Assembly: GCA_963725655.1 (NCBI GenBank)
Contig: CAVRYY010000002.1
Location: forward strand, 620,001-684,000
DNA: 64,000 nucleotides
Direction: 5' to 3'
Source of the DNA: CAVRXT01 sp963725655
GTDB taxonomy: Bacteria > Acidobacteriota > Terriglobia > Acidiferrales > UBA7541
The notes below the pieces were generated by a model. It ran no database searches, had not been told where the DNA came from, and saw nothing but the letters and a program-made list of their open reading frames with translations. Numbering within the stretch: position 1 is the first letter of the stretch; every line of letters starts with the position of its first letter. Below, piece by piece: positions 1-9,733 of the stretch. A program made the translations under genes and the position numbers.

Positions 1-188
1 AGCATCCGGACACTTCGGGGTACAACGATCCAGAAATCGCGCTGCGAATTCCGAAGAAGCATCACGCGGGTTTCGTCCTCAGGTCAAGCGATCCGGAGCG
101 GGTTGCGGCGCTGCTGGATTCTTATGCGCGGCGGATCACGCATGATTTCTACGCTACGGAGCCGGTGCCGGAGAAGCCGACCACATGA
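1..188 (+). CDS. C-terminal fragment of an unidentified protein
   Basis: An open frame enters from the left window edge (codons in phase with position 3) and stops at a TGA at 186-188. The visible 61 residues are mostly polar and charged and end in PEKPTT; no family is recognised. The stop overlaps the ATG of the next gene (ATGA at 185-188), which suggests translational coupling and supports the frame being real. The N-terminal part lies outside the window, so no function can be assigned. Confidence 0.5.
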   Translation, partial: HPDTSGYNDPEIALRIPKKHHAGFVLRSSDPERVAALLDSYARRITHDFYATEPVPEKPTT

Positions 189-502
189 CCGGAACGATTG
201 TGAAGTGGGCACTTGCGGTGCTGGCGGGGACGCTGGCGGTGTTGTACTGCGGCGACTATGTGGTAATCAAAATTCGCGCCGCGAAATCGCCGAGCGCGGC
301 GTTCACGGTGATGAAGTACCGGCCGACTATGGCCATACCGCACAAAGATGGGCGCCAGGAATTTGTTTTTGGGGACCCTACGACGGAAACCTGCGTCAAC
401 TCGCTGTTCCCTCATTTTGGCGACCGGCCGTGCTGGTACGCCAGCAGCCAAGTCCGGTCGCCGATTCCGATGACGATTTTGCCCGTGGCGCGGGAGCGCT
501 AA
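185..502 (+). CDS. Small membrane-anchored hypothetical protein
   Basis: This 105-residue protein begins with a short basic stretch and one hydrophobic segment (about residues 5-26, containing ALAVLAGTLAVLY), so it is probably membrane-anchored or exported. The remainder is soluble, with two closely spaced Cys in the middle and C-terminal half. The start ATG overlaps the stop of the upstream fragment (ATGA), consistent with one operon. No family was recognised. The last codons run into a 19-nt motif that recurs elsewhere in the window (see 495-513). Confidence 0.5.
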   Translation: MTGTIVKWALAVLAGTLAVLYCGDYVVIKIRAAKSPSAAFTVMKYRPTMAIPHKDGRQEFVFGDPTTETCVNSLFPHFGDRPCWYASSQVRSPIPMTILPVARER

Positions 503-513
503 CAACCAACGGC
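495..513 (+). repeat. 19-nt dispersed motif, copy 1
   Basis: The motif GCGCTAACAACCAACGGCC spans the stop codon of the 105-residue gene. It matches 8902-8920 at 18 of 19 positions and resembles 44714-44731. All three copies sit at or just after a stop codon. Confidence 0.45.
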
Positions 514-688
514 CCAGAGTTTTGCGGGTGACACCGTAACTTTTTAATGTTCTTCGTTTCCAACCCACTTAAAATCCGCACCCTTAACGGCGGAGGGTGT
601 CCCCCGGCACCAAAGCTGAGACCAAGTTAAAATCGATGTTTACGAAATCCTTATAAATCACTCAGCACTTTCTCATTGATGATGGCAG

Positions 689-844
689 ATGCTGGGAGGC
701 ATGAGGCTGATCATCCTCGGCGTGATTTGCTTGATAGCTTGCAGCTTCCTGCTGTTTGTGCTCTTTGAGTGGGTGCTCGACGCGAAGCGCAAGGCGGCGA
801 GCCATTCTGTAGCGGAGAGCGAAATTACCGAGCGGTTGGACTAG
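689..844 (+). CDS. Possible 51-residue single-pass membrane peptide
   Basis: An in-frame stop at 680-682 limits the ORF, and ATG 689 is the first start; ATG 701 (47 residues) is the alternative. The product has one strong hydrophobic segment (from 701: RLIILGVICLIACSFLLFVL) followed by a charged tail with several Lys, Arg and Glu. This is the usual layout of a small inner-membrane protein. It ends 4 nt into the convergent DUF985 gene. No family was recognised, and no strong ribosome-binding site favours one start. Confidence 0.4.
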   Translation: MLGGMRLIILGVICLIACSFLLFVLFEWVLDAKRKAASHSVAESEITERLD

Positions 845-1350
845 GAGCGGGTGAGTTGCGCAATCAGTGCGCTGTGCTGGGGATAGGTGTGCTGTAGCTC
901 CGCTCGCTTAGCCAGTTCGAAATCTTCGAAGTTAAAGCCCGGCGCGACGGTGCAGCCTACCAGCGCGAAGGTTGTGGGGTCTTTGGCGCGGGACGCAAAC
1001 CAGGATCCGGCCTTCACTACGGCCTGAAATACTTCGCCCGCCTCGACGCGTTTACCCAGCTGGATCTCCGAGTACCCGCCCGAGGGGTCGATCACATGGA
1101 TGACCAGCGCGCTGCCAGAATAAAAATGCCAGAGCTCGTCGGATTGGATGCGGTGAAAGGCCGAAAAATCCGCGGCGTCGAGAAGAAAATAAATGGCGGT
1201 GGATACCGGGCGTGGGCCGCGAAATTGCGCGGGCAGGGCGCTGTGGGGAATTACAATTTCGGAGGCGTAGGTAACGCGGTAATTGCCGCCCTCGGGATGA
1301 GGCGCGAGGCTGAGGTTCTTGATCCAGTCGGCAGCGCTGGGCGTCAACAC
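841..1350 (-). CDS. DUF985 cupin-fold protein
   Basis: The 169-residue protein has the hallmarks of the DUF985/cupin_5 family: an N-terminal HPEGGNYR segment, a STAIYFLL strand, the DELWHFYSG cupin motif around residue 70, and a CTVAPGFNFEDFELA block near the C-terminus. Length is normal for the family. These are single-domain cupins of unclear substrate. It is transcribed leftward and follows the MFS transporter gene by about 10 bp, so the two may be co-transcribed. No metal ligand set can be assigned with certainty. Confidence 0.85.
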   Translation of the reverse strand: MLTPSAADWIKNLSLAPHPEGGNYRVTYASEIVIPHSALPAQFRGPRPVSTAIYFLLDAADFSAFHRIQSDELWHFYSGSALVIHVIDPSGGYSEIQLGKRVEAGEVFQAVVKAGSWFASRAKDPTTFALVGCTVAPGFNFEDFELAKRAELQHTYPQHSALIAQLTRS

Positions 1351-1360
1351 GGGGCTCCGA

Positions 1361-2692
1361 TCAGTCGATTCCCAATTTGTGCTGCATTTGCTCGAGGGAA
1401 ATGCCTTTGGTTTCGGGATAGATGAATAGCACCACGAAGAATTGAAGGAGGGTCATGCCGGCGAAAAACACGAAGGGGTAAGCGCCGGAACCCAGGGTAG
1501 CGACGTAGGGGAACGTCAGCGCGATGGCCGCGTTGGTGATCCAGTGCGCGGAACTGCCCAGGCTTTGGCCCTTGGAGCGAACGCGATTCGGAAATACCTC
1601 GCCGATGTATACCCAGATTACCGAGCCCTGGGAGATGGCAAAAAATCCGATGTACGCGACCAGCAACCAGACCAAATAATTCTGGTGGTGCTGGGAAAAG
1701 AATATTTGTGCAACGCCGGTGAGGCAGCCCACCATTCCCGCCGCGCCGATCAGCAAGAGCGTCTTGCGCCCGGCCTTATCGATCAGGGACATCCCGACCA
1801 GGGTGGCGACCAGGTTCATTGCGCCCACGCCCACCGCTTGCAGGTCGCCGGAAACCTTGCTGAATCCGGCGGCGGCAAAAATATCGTTCAAGTAATAGAG
1901 GATCGCGTTGATTCCCGCGAACTGGTTAAACATGCCGATGGTGATCGCCAGGAAAATCGGAAACCGATACTTCCAGCGCCACAGCGATTCGGCGTTTCCG
2001 GATGTGTCGGAATGGATCGACTCGAGAATGCTGGCCACTTCGGCGTCCGGGTCAGGCGAACCGGTGCTTTTGAGTACCGCGCGCGCTTCTTCGATTCGGT
2101 TCTGCATCACCAGCCAGCGCGCACTGCGCGGGATCGAAAAAAGTAACGCGAAGAAGATCGCCGCGGGAAAGAAGCCTACGCCAAACTGCCAGCGCCACTC
2201 CGCTGCACCCAAGCCCATTCGTGCGATGAGGAAATTCGATAGGTAGGCCGCCAGAATGCCGATGACGATGTTGATCTGGAACGTTCCCACCAGCCGCCCG
2301 CGCCACTTGGCCGGCGCGATTTCGGCGATGTACACCGGACCCATAACCGAAGATCCGCCGATACCCAAGCCGCCGATGAAGCGGAACACCAGCAGGGAAG
2401 GCCAGTTCCAGGCGAAAGCGCATCCGATGGCGGAAATCACGTAGCACGCCGCGAGAAACCGTAGAGTTTCGCGGCCACCATACTTTTGGCCGGGGATTCC
2501 GGCGAACATCGATCCAACGATCGTACCCAGGAGCGCGATCATCACGGTGAAGCCCAGAGTTTTTTCGTCGAGATTAAAGACGATCCGCAGGGCATGGGTG
2601 GTGCCGGAAATTACCGCGGTGTCGAACCCGAAGAGCAGGCCGCCGAGCGCGCCGACAAGGGTCGCCTTAATCAGATTTGCGTTGAGCTTCAT
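1361..2692 (-). CDS. MFS sugar porter (sugar:H+ symporter family)
   Basis: A 443-residue, 12-helix transporter with sugar-porter signatures in order: GALGGLLFGFDTAVISG in helix 1, RFIGGLGIGG in helix 4, YIAEIAPAKWRGRL after it, FNQFAGINAILYY in helix 7 and the terminal YPETKG motif. The PESPRWL segment of the family appears as the altered PRSARWL. It acts in the inner membrane and probably imports a monosaccharide with protons. The gene is divergent from the exported alpha-mannosidase across about 250 bp, so it may take up sugar released by that enzyme (inference). Exact substrate unknown. Confidence 0.88.
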   Translation of the reverse strand: MKLNANLIKATLVGALGGLLFGFDTAVISGTTHALRIVFNLDEKTLGFTVMIALLGTIVGSMFAGIPGQKYGGRETLRFLAACYVISAIGCAFAWNWPSLLVFRFIGGLGIGGSSVMGPVYIAEIAPAKWRGRLVGTFQINIVIGILAAYLSNFLIARMGLGAAEWRWQFGVGFFPAAIFFALLFSIPRSARWLVMQNRIEEARAVLKSTGSPDPDAEVASILESIHSDTSGNAESLWRWKYRFPIFLAITIGMFNQFAGINAILYYLNDIFAAAGFSKVSGDLQAVGVGAMNLVATLVGMSLIDKAGRKTLLLIGAAGMVGCLTGVAQIFFSQHHQNYLVWLLVAYIGFFAISQGSVIWVYIGEVFPNRVRSKGQSLGSSAHWITNAAIALTFPYVATLGSGAYPFVFFAGMTLLQFFVVLFIYPETKGISLEQMQHKLGID

Positions 2693-2941
2693 TGGGTCTC
2701 CCGGGTCCCGATTCCGCCAAGGCTACGGCAGATAGGCCCGGCGCTGAAAATCATACCGCTGGTGTGTGGTTCGCAGGCCATCGCCGGTAGTCGTTCCCGG
2801 CCAGCAAACGATACCATAATCCGCTTTGGCTGGCTTATAATCCCGCCGCCGAACGTTAGTCGTGCTGTTGCGCTTTAGGCCAGCGCGTCAGTGGCGGCAG
2901 CCCAAGCAGAATCGATTCAGAGCACCCGGAGGAGACGCCCC

Positions 2942-5900
2942 ATGGCAGACCAGCTTCCCAAAAAACACGCGAATCGGAGCACGCATCCAGGCTCCGCTCG
3001 ACGTGCCGTAGCGCACCGTGTGTTGCCGGCGCTCATGCTGCTCGCGGGCCTGATTTGCTTCGGGGGTACGGCGCGGTCGCAATCCGACCAGCAAAACGCG
3101 ATTCTGAAGCTTTCCGCCGGGTCGCAGGAAGCGGCGCGCCAACTAGCGGGTTTGACCGAGCTGCCCGCCGATCAGTGGAAGCAGCACGTGGGCGACGTCG
3201 CGCACGGGGAATCCCCGGACCTGAATGACGGCGGCTGGACGACGGTGGCGGGTTCCGCGTCCCCCCACGCGACCGAAGATGCGGTGTGGTACCGGCGACG
3301 GATTGAAGTTCCGAAAACTCTGAATGGTTACGATCTGACCGGTGCGAAAATTTGGTTTAATTTTCAGGCCTCGGCCAACGGTCCGATGCCCGAGATCATT
3401 TATTACGACGGGCGGCGGGTGGCGTTGGGCGACGATCTCGAGCCGATCGTGTTGTTCGACCGGGCCAAGCCGGGGGATTCGACCCTGGTGGCGGTGAAGC
3501 TGCTGCACACGGTGGATCAAAAAACGTTTAACGGGGCGACGCTGCGCATCGATTTCGCGGCGGGGCGGCCGAGCCCGGCGGATTTGCTGGTCGAATTGCT
3601 GTCCACGGGCAATCTCGCCGGTTCTCTGGGCGCGGATTCGCAGAGTGTGGAAGAGCAGATCGATCGCGCCGCGTCCAGCGTGGACCTTAAGGCGTTGCGC
3701 AATGCGGATCAAAAGGCGTTCGACGTTTCGATCGAGAAAGCCCACGACGCGCTCGAGGTAATAAAACCCAAACTGCAAGCGACCACCATACGCCTTACCG
3801 GCAATTCGCACATTGATGCGGCGTGGCTGTGGCCGTGGACGGAAACGGTGGACGTGGTGCACCGTACCTTCGGCACCGCGCTGCAACTGATGTACGAATA
3901 TCCGCAATACACCTACACCCAGTCGGCTGCCGCTTACAGCGAATGGACCTGCCAGAAATATCCCGCGCAGTGCGAAGAAATTGCCAAGCGCGTGAAGGAG
4001 GCGCGCTGGGAAATGGTCGGCGGCATGTGGGTGGAACCGGATCTGAACATGCCGGATGGCGAGTCGCTAGTGCGCCAACTGCTGGTGGGCAAGCGCTATT
4101 TCAAGGAGAAATTCGGGGTAGACGTTCGCATCGGCTGGAACCCGGATTCGTTTGGATACAACTGGCAGCTCCCGCAGATCTACAAAAGGTCCGGCATCGA
4201 TTATTTCGTCACCCAAAAAATGGCCTGGAACGATACCAACCAGTTGCCGCTGAAACTTTTCTGGTGGGAATCGCCGGACGGCAGCCGCGTGCTTTCCTAC
4301 TTTCCGCACGATTACGCCAACGATATCGATCCGGTGAGGATCGCGGCGGACATCAGCCGCGCGAGGGAGCTGAATCCCGGTCTTACGGAAATGATGCATC
4401 TTTATGGAGTGGGCGACCACGGCGGTGGGCCCACGCGCGACATGCTCGACTCCGGGTTGCACTGGTCCGATCCCGCGCGGGTATATCCCAAGACAATCTG
4501 GGGTGTGGCGCAGGGATTTTTTTCGGACGTGGAAAAATCGCTCGACGCTGATGCAAATTCGCCAGTGTGGAACTACAAGGCCGTGGCTGCCGGCCCCGCT
4601 CCGCTCCCGCCAGCTCACGACGGCAAGATCAGCATTCCCACCTGGAAGGATGAGCTCTATTTCGAATATCACCGCGGGGTGATGACCTCGCAGTCGGAGC
4701 ACAAGCGGCGGATGCGCGAGGGCGAAGAACAAGTGCTCAACGCCGAGAAATTGTCTTCGATGGCCGCGCTGCTCGGCGCAAGCTATCCGGGGCTCGAGTT
4801 GACCGAGGCCTGGAAGAAAGTGCTGTTCAACCAGTTCCACGATCTCGCGGCAGGGTCGGGCATCGCTCCGATTTATGAGGACGCGGCGCGCGACTACGAG
4901 CAGGTACGGTTGGTTACATCGAGCATTTCCAATGCGGCCTCTCGCGTGATCGGAGAAAACGTAGACACACGCGGCGCGGGCGTTCCAGTGATGATTGTGA
5001 ACCCCCTGGCTTGGACGCGCGGCGGCACGGTGGAATTTCAGCTGCAGATGCCGGAACCGCCGAAAGGCGGGATTCGGGTGCTCAACTCGGCGGGCAAACC
5101 ACTGCCATTCCAAATTTTGCTGAGCGAACCGCAGAACCAAGCCGACAATTTCCATCTGCGCGTCGCCGTGGATGCGATGCCTTCGATGGGCTACGAAATT
5201 CTGCGCGTAGTTCCCGGCATCTCGGCGGCCGTCACCGATTTGAGCGCGCACGATTTAACCCTGGAGAACGCGGCGTTGCGGGTGACGGTGGACAGTAAGA
5301 CCGGCTGCATCACCAGCCTCTTCGACAAGCGCGCTAATTTCGAATCGATCGCTGCCGGCGGCTGCGGCAATCAACTGATCGCATTCAAAGACACGCCGAA
5401 GGATTACGACGCCTGGAACATCGATGCCGACTTCGAAAAAGTGACCACGCCGATCGACGGAACCGAATCGGTCAAGCTGATCGAGAAAGGTCCGCTGCGC
5501 GCGGTAATTCGCGTGGTGCGCGCCTGGCAACACTCGCATTTCCAGCAGGACATCACTCTCTACGCGGGGGCGGATGAGGTGGAGGTGGCCAATGATTTTG
5601 ATTGGCACGAAGATCACATTCTGCTGAAGGCGGCGTTTCCGCTGGCCGCGTCGAGTGCTTCGGCCACGTTCGAGATTCCCTATGGATCGATCGAGCGTCC
5701 GGCCACGCGCAATAACTCCTGGGAAGCGGCGAAATTCGAAGTTCCCGCGCTGCGCTGGGCGGATCTGGGCGATGCGGAGCACGGCTTCAGCCTGATCAAC
5801 AATACGAAATACGGGTACGACGCGAAAGGAAATGTGCTGCGCATTTCATTGCTGCGTGCGCCCACCTGGCCGGATCCGAAGGCCGATCGCGGGCGTCACG

Positions 5901-6298
5901 AGTTCTCCTATCAGTTGTACCCGCATGCGAAAAATTGGAAGAAGGCGGAGACGGTTCGGCGCGGATACGAATTCAATTACCCGTTGCAGGTTTTTTCGAT
6001 TACCCCGCATCCAGGCAAGCTGCCGGCCCGATATTCTTTCGTGGAGGTTGGCTCGGCGAACGTGGCGCTTACCGCCATGAAAAAAGCGGAAGACAGCTCC
6101 GCGATTCTCTACAGGTTTTACGAATGGGCGGGCGAGAGCGGGACGGTGGACCTGACGATCCCCGGCGCCACGCACGCTCGCGCGACAAATTTGATGGAGG
6201 CGGCGGAGGGGCGGGACTTGGCTGTCGCGAGCGGCGGCAAAGTTTCCGTTCCGGTTCATCCGTTTGAAATTGTCACCGTAGCGGTGGACTCCAAGTAG
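2942..6298 (+). CDS. Exported GH38-family alpha-mannosidase
   Basis: A large (1118 residues) glycoside hydrolase family 38 protein. The catalytic region shows HIDAAWLWPW near residue 290 (zinc site) and GWNPDSFGYNWQLPQ near residue 400, whose Asp is the family nucleophile, followed by FFVTQ-like and HDYANDIDP segments. A C-terminal beta-sandwich region makes up the second half. The N-terminus has a basic stretch and the hydrophobic VLPALMLLAGLICFGG, a Sec-type signal peptide, so the enzyme is extracytoplasmic. I chose ATG 2942 over the in-frame GTG 2891 because GGAGGAG lies 7 nt upstream. It hydrolyses alpha-mannosides, presumably for the neighbouring sugar porter. Confidence 0.9.
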   Translation: MADQLPKKHANRSTHPGSARRAVAHRVLPALMLLAGLICFGGTARSQSDQQNAILKLSAGSQEAARQLAGLTELPADQWKQHVGDVAHGESPDLNDGGWTTVAGSASPHATEDAVWYRRRIEVPKTLNGYDLTGAKIWFNFQASANGPMPEIIYYDGRRVALGDDLEPIVLFDRAKPGDSTLVAVKLLHTVDQKTFNGATLRIDFAAGRPSPADLLVELLSTGNLAGSLGADSQSVEEQIDRAASSVDLKALRNADQKAFDVSIEKAHDALEVIKPKLQATTIRLTGNSHIDAAWLWPWTETVDVVHRTFGTALQLMYEYPQYTYTQSAAAYSEWTCQKYPAQCEEIAKRVKEARWEMVGGMWVEPDLNMPDGESLVRQLLVGKRYFKEKFGVDVRIGWNPDSFGYNWQLPQIYKRSGIDYFVTQKMAWNDTNQLPLKLFWWESPDGSRVLSYFPHDYANDIDPVRIAADISRARELNPGLTEMMHLYGVGDHGGGPTRDMLDSGLHWSDPARVYPKTIWGVAQGFFSDVEKSLDADANSPVWNYKAVAAGPAPLPPAHDGKISIPTWKDELYFEYHRGVMTSQSEHKRRMREGEEQVLNAEKLSSMAALLGASYPGLELTEAWKKVLFNQFHDLAAGSGIAPIYEDAARDYEQVRLVTSSISNAASRVIGENVDTRGAGVPVMIVNPLAWTRGGTVEFQLQMPEPPKGGIRVLNSAGKPLPFQILLSEPQNQADNFHLRVAVDAMPSMGYEILRVVPGISAAVTDLSAHDLTLENAALRVTVDSKTGCITSLFDKRANFESIAAGGCGNQLIAFKDTPKDYDAWNIDADFEKVTTPIDGTESVKLIEKGPLRAVIRVVRAWQHSHFQQDITLYAGADEVEVANDFDWHEDHILLKAAFPLAASSASATFEIPYGSIERPATRNNSWEAAKFEVPALRWADLGDAEHGFSLINNTKYGYDAKGNVLRISLLRAPTWPDPKADRGRHEFSYQLYPHAKNWKKAETVRRGYEFNYPLQVFSITPHPGKLPARYSFVEVGSANVALTAMKKAEDSSAILYRFYEWAGESGTVDLTIPGATHARATNLMEAAEGRDLAVASGGKVSVPVHPFEIVTVAVDSK

Positions 6299-6348
6299 GG
6301 GCGCTGCACTGCCCGCTTCTGATAGTCTGTTGGTTCGGAGAATTCATC

Positions 6349-7527
6349 TTGCAGCCGGACCAAAACCTGGAAGCGGAGCGGAAGCGGCGATTGCGGTCGG
6401 CGCGGCGGCTAGTGGTAAAGCTGGGCACCTCGACCGTTACTGGTGACGACGGAGGCTTGTGCGTGGAGCGCGTCGAGCCGATCGTGCGCTCGATTGCGGC
6501 GCTGGCGAAATCGCAGCGGCAGGTGGTGCTGGTTTCTTCCGGCGCAGTGGGCCTGGGGCGGGCCTGGCTCGGCTTGCACGCTTCGCGTTTGGGAGACATG
6601 GTCACCAAGCAGGCTTGCGCGGCCGTCGGGCAAAGCTTGCTGATGGACGCCTACAAGCGGCTTTTTTCGGAGTGCGGCCTGAAGGTGGCGCAGGTGCTGC
6701 TGACCGAAGAGGATTTTACGGTTTGGCGGCGCTATTCCAACCTGCGTCACACCATCGAGAAACTCCTGCAGTTCGGGGTGATTCCCATCATCAATGAAAA
6801 TGACACGGTATCTACGGCGGAGCTGACCGCGCTACCGGGTGGGAAGCGCGCGGCGTTCGGCGATAACGACCGGCTCGCGGCGCTGGTGATGAGCGGGCTG
6901 GAAGCGGACGCTCTGGTGCTGTTGACGAATGTTCCAGGATTTCTAAGAGGCAAGATGCCGGCGGGCGGCGCCGGCGCCGATGCCGACGTGATTGCGTTGC
7001 TCAGCGAAATTACTCCGGAACTGAAAGCTCTCGCCGCGGGCCCCTCCGGCGGGGGCCGCGGCGGAATGACCACTAAGCTGGATGCCGCCGAAGTGGCGAT
7101 GCACTGCGGAGGCGTTGCGGTGATCGCCAACGGCCAGACGCCGCAAATTCTGGAGCGCATCCTGGACGGAGAAAAACTCGGCACCGCGTTCGTACCGTCG
7201 AAGCGGATGCGCGGGAAACGCCGGTGGATCGCTTTCGCCGCCAACGTACAAGGCCGCATGGTGGTGGATAGCGGCGCGCGGCGAGCGCTCGAGCAGGGGA
7301 AAGCGAGCTTGCTGGCTTCTGGCGTGGTGCGCATCGAAAGCCATTTCGCTGCGCGCGACGTAGTCAGCATCGTGGATTCCGCAGGCAAGGAATTCGCGCG
7401 GGGAATTGCCGCGTGCTCCAGCCACGAAGCGGAAACCTCGCTCGCCGAGAAAAAAACACCGCGCAGTGTGGCCGGCCGCGCTGCCTCGCGCGTGGTGGTC
7501 CGGCGTGATAACATCGTTTTGTTGTAA
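6349..7527 (+). CDS. proB: Glutamate 5-kinase
   Basis: Catalyses ATP-dependent phosphorylation of glutamate, the first step of proline synthesis. The 392-residue protein has the amino-acid-kinase fold: RRLVVKLGTSTVT near the N-terminus, VSSGAVGLG, INENDTVS, FGDNDRLAALV and GGRGGMTTKLDAA. A C-terminal PUA domain follows (about residues 290-370), as in the long bacterial ProB form. The start is TTG 6349, with GGAG 8 nt upstream. proA follows after 15 nt, so the pair is an operon; proline feedback is known for the family but is not visible here. Confidence 0.95.
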   Translation: MQPDQNLEAERKRRLRSARRLVVKLGTSTVTGDDGGLCVERVEPIVRSIAALAKSQRQVVLVSSGAVGLGRAWLGLHASRLGDMVTKQACAAVGQSLLMDAYKRLFSECGLKVAQVLLTEEDFTVWRRYSNLRHTIEKLLQFGVIPIINENDTVSTAELTALPGGKRAAFGDNDRLAALVMSGLEADALVLLTNVPGFLRGKMPAGGAGADADVIALLSEITPELKALAAGPSGGGRGGMTTKLDAAEVAMHCGGVAVIANGQTPQILERILDGEKLGTAFVPSKRMRGKRRWIAFAANVQGRMVVDSGARRALEQGKASLLASGVVRIESHFAARDVVSIVDSAGKEFARGIAACSSHEAETSLAEKKTPRSVAGRAASRVVVRRDNIVLL

Positions 7528-7542
7528 AAAATAGAAGATACC

Positions 7543-8895
7543 GTGAGCTCCCCGAATTCAGCGCCGCTTCCCGCCGATCCATCCCACCACACGGTTGCTC
7601 AGATCGCCGCGCGCGCGCGTGTGGCTTCACGCTCGCTGGCGCAGCTCACCCTTCTCGCTCGAAATGAAATTCTGATGGCGCTGGCCCAGGCCATTGAAGA
7701 CAACTGGCGCCGGATTCTGGACGCCAACGAAATCGATTGCCACGCCGCCGCGCCGGACGTGGTCACCGAAAAAATCTCGCCCGCGATGTTTGCCCGCCTG
7801 AAGATCGGCGGACGCGGGATCGAAGAGATGGCCGCGCGGGTTCGCGACGTGGCGCGTTTGCCCGATCCTCTTGGCCGCCAGCTTTCGATCACCGAATTGG
7901 ACGACGGCTTGACGCTGCACAAGGAATCGTGCCCGCTGGGAGTTGTCGGCATTATTTTTGAGTCGCGTCCCGAAGTGATCGCGCAGGTTGGGTCGCTGGC
8001 GCTGAAGTCCGGCAATGCGGTGATCCTGAAGGGCGGCTCGGAAGCGGCGCGCACCAATGAAGCGTTGGTGGCGATTTGCCAGGAATGCCTGCGCGCATTT
8101 CCCTCGGCGTCGGTGGATGCGATTCAGTTGCTGCACACCCGCGCTGACGTGATGGAGCTGCTGTCCCTGCATCGCGATGTGGATTTGATCATCCCGCGCG
8201 GTTCGCGCGACCTGGTGGAATTCGTGGCGCGGCACAGCCAGATTCCGGTGCTCGGGCATGGCGAGGGAATTTGCCACGTCTACGTGCACGGCGCCGCGAA
8301 CCTGCAAAAGGCCCTGGATGTAACGTTCGATTCCAAGGTGCAATATCCCGCGGTGTGCAATGCGGCGGAGACGCTGCTGGTGGACGCGGCGATCGCGCCC
8401 GAATTCCTGCCGGCGATGGGCGCGAAGCTGAAGGAAGCCAAGGTGGAGCTGCGCGGGTGCGAGCGGACGCTGGCGCTGTTAGGCGCGGCCGACGTGAAAC
8501 CGGCCACCGACGCGGATTGGGCCACCGAATACGGCGACCTGATACTGTCCATTAAGATCGTGGATTCGATTTCCGAAGCGATCGCGCACATTCATCGTTA
8601 CGGCTCAAGCCATACCGAAGCGATCGTCACCGAGGATGCTGAAGCCGCGCAGCGTTTTATGAATGAAGTGGACGCCGCGGGAGTATTTCAGAACGCTTCC
8701 ACCCGGTTCGCGGACGGCTACCGATATGGCTTGGGTGCGGAACTCGGCGTCAGCACGAACAAGATCCATGCGCGCGGGCCGGTCGGGCTCGATGGTTTGA
8801 CCAGCTACAAGTACAAACTATTCGGCAAGGGGCACACTGTCGCGGAATATGCCAGCGGGGAGAAACAGTTTAAGCATCGTGCGATTGACCCGTAA
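7543..8895 (+). CDS. proA: Gamma-glutamyl phosphate reductase
   Basis: NADPH-dependent reduction of glutamyl-5-phosphate to the semialdehyde, the second step of proline synthesis. It has 450 residues, slightly longer than most ProA. The catalytic Cys lies in YPAVCNAAETLLVD near residue 272, and the protein contains the family blocks PLGVVGIIFESRPEV, LKGGSEA, PRGSRDLVEF, VPVLGHGEG-like IPVLGHGEGICHVYV and the C-terminal YGLGAELGVSTNKIHARGP. The start is a GTG. It forms a two-gene operon with proB. Confidence 0.95.
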   Translation: MSSPNSAPLPADPSHHTVAQIAARARVASRSLAQLTLLARNEILMALAQAIEDNWRRILDANEIDCHAAAPDVVTEKISPAMFARLKIGGRGIEEMAARVRDVARLPDPLGRQLSITELDDGLTLHKESCPLGVVGIIFESRPEVIAQVGSLALKSGNAVILKGGSEAARTNEALVAICQECLRAFPSASVDAIQLLHTRADVMELLSLHRDVDLIIPRGSRDLVEFVARHSQIPVLGHGEGICHVYVHGAANLQKALDVTFDSKVQYPAVCNAAETLLVDAAIAPEFLPAMGAKLKEAKVELRGCERTLALLGAADVKPATDADWATEYGDLILSIKIVDSISEAIAHIHRYGSSHTEAIVTEDAEAAQRFMNEVDAAGVFQNASTRFADGYRYGLGAELGVSTNKIHARGPVGLDGLTSYKYKLFGKGHTVAEYASGEKQFKHRAIDP

Positions 8896-8901
8896 CATGG
8901 G

Positions 8902-8920
8902 GCGCTAAAAACCAACGGCC
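8902..8920 (+). repeat. 19-nt dispersed motif, copy 2
   Basis: GCGCTAAAAACCAACGGCC begins 6 nt after the proA stop and differs at one position from the copy at 495-513. Confidence 0.45.
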
Positions 8921-8947
8921 AGCGGATCGTGGGGCCGAGGAGTTTTC

Positions 8948-9733
8948 ATGGATCGATGGCGGGGCAAATGGGCGTTGGTTACCGGTGCTAGCGCGGGTAT
9001 TGGCCTGGAGTTTGCGAGACTATTGGCGGCGGGCGGGGCCAACCTGGTGCTCACCGCGCGCCGCCGCGATCGGCTGGAGAAAATCGCGCAGGAATTGGCG
9101 TCGAAGCACGGCATCCGCGCTGAAATTGTGGCGGCTGACCTGGGAGCCGCGGAAGCGCCGGGAGAGATTTTTCGGTCCACATCGGAGAAGAACATCGAAG
9201 TGGAATTGATCGTCAATAATGCCGGCTTCGGCGTCTACGGTGAGTTTGGGAAATCGGACGTAAACGGGGAACTGGAGATGGTGCGGGTGAATTGCTCCGC
9301 AGTCGTTCATCTCACGCACCTGTATTTGCCCTCGATGATCGCGCGCAGACACGGAGATATTTTGATCGTGGCGTCGATCGCCGGATTCCAGGGGGTGCCA
9401 TTTTTCTCGATCTACGCGGCGACCAAGGGATTCGACCTGCTCTTTGCGGAAGGATTGGCGGAAGAAGTTCGTCCGTATGGAGTGCACGTTTGCGCGCTGT
9501 GCCCGGGATCCACGGATTCCGAGTTTCACGCCGTGGCAGGGACTCCTCAGCGGTCGTTCAAATCGCAGGAGACTGCGGAAAAAGTGGCGCGGGTCGGCTT
9601 GCAGGCGGTGGCGAAAGGGAAGTCCTACGTTATTTCCGGCGCCAGGAATTACCTGCTAGCGCATAGCCAGCGGCTCAGCCCGCGGTCGATGGTCACGAAG
9701 ATCGCTGCCAAAATGTACCGGCCCGAGCGCTAA
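8948..9733 (+). CDS. Short-chain dehydrogenase/reductase
   Basis: A 261-residue classical SDR. The Rossmann nucleotide-binding motif TGASAGIG is at residues 13-20, a basic ARRRDR stretch after the second strand favours NADP(H), and the NNAG motif and catalytic YAATK (Tyr and Lys) are present with a preceding Ser in VASIAGF. It most resembles the DltE/YqjQ-like acyl or carbonyl reductase branch, but the substrate cannot be read from sequence. GAGGAG lies just upstream of the ATG. It stands alone downstream of proBA. Confidence 0.85.
   Translation: MDRWRGKWALVTGASAGIGLEFARLLAAGGANLVLTARRRDRLEKIAQELASKHGIRAEIVAADLGAAEAPGEIFRSTSEKNIEVELIVNNAGFGVYGEFGKSDVNGELEMVRVNCSAVVHLTHLYLPSMIARRHGDILIVASIAGFQGVPFFSIYAATKGFDLLFAEGLAEEVRPYGVHVCALCPGSTDSEFHAVAGTPQRSFKSQETAEKVARVGLQAVAKGKSYVISGARNYLLAHSQRLSPRSMVTKIAAKMYRPER

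Noticed and set aside
4067..5251. 394-codon minus-strand frame inside the mannosidase gene
   Set aside because: Shadow of a strongly supported GH38 coding frame; His/Arg-rich and without recognisable domains.
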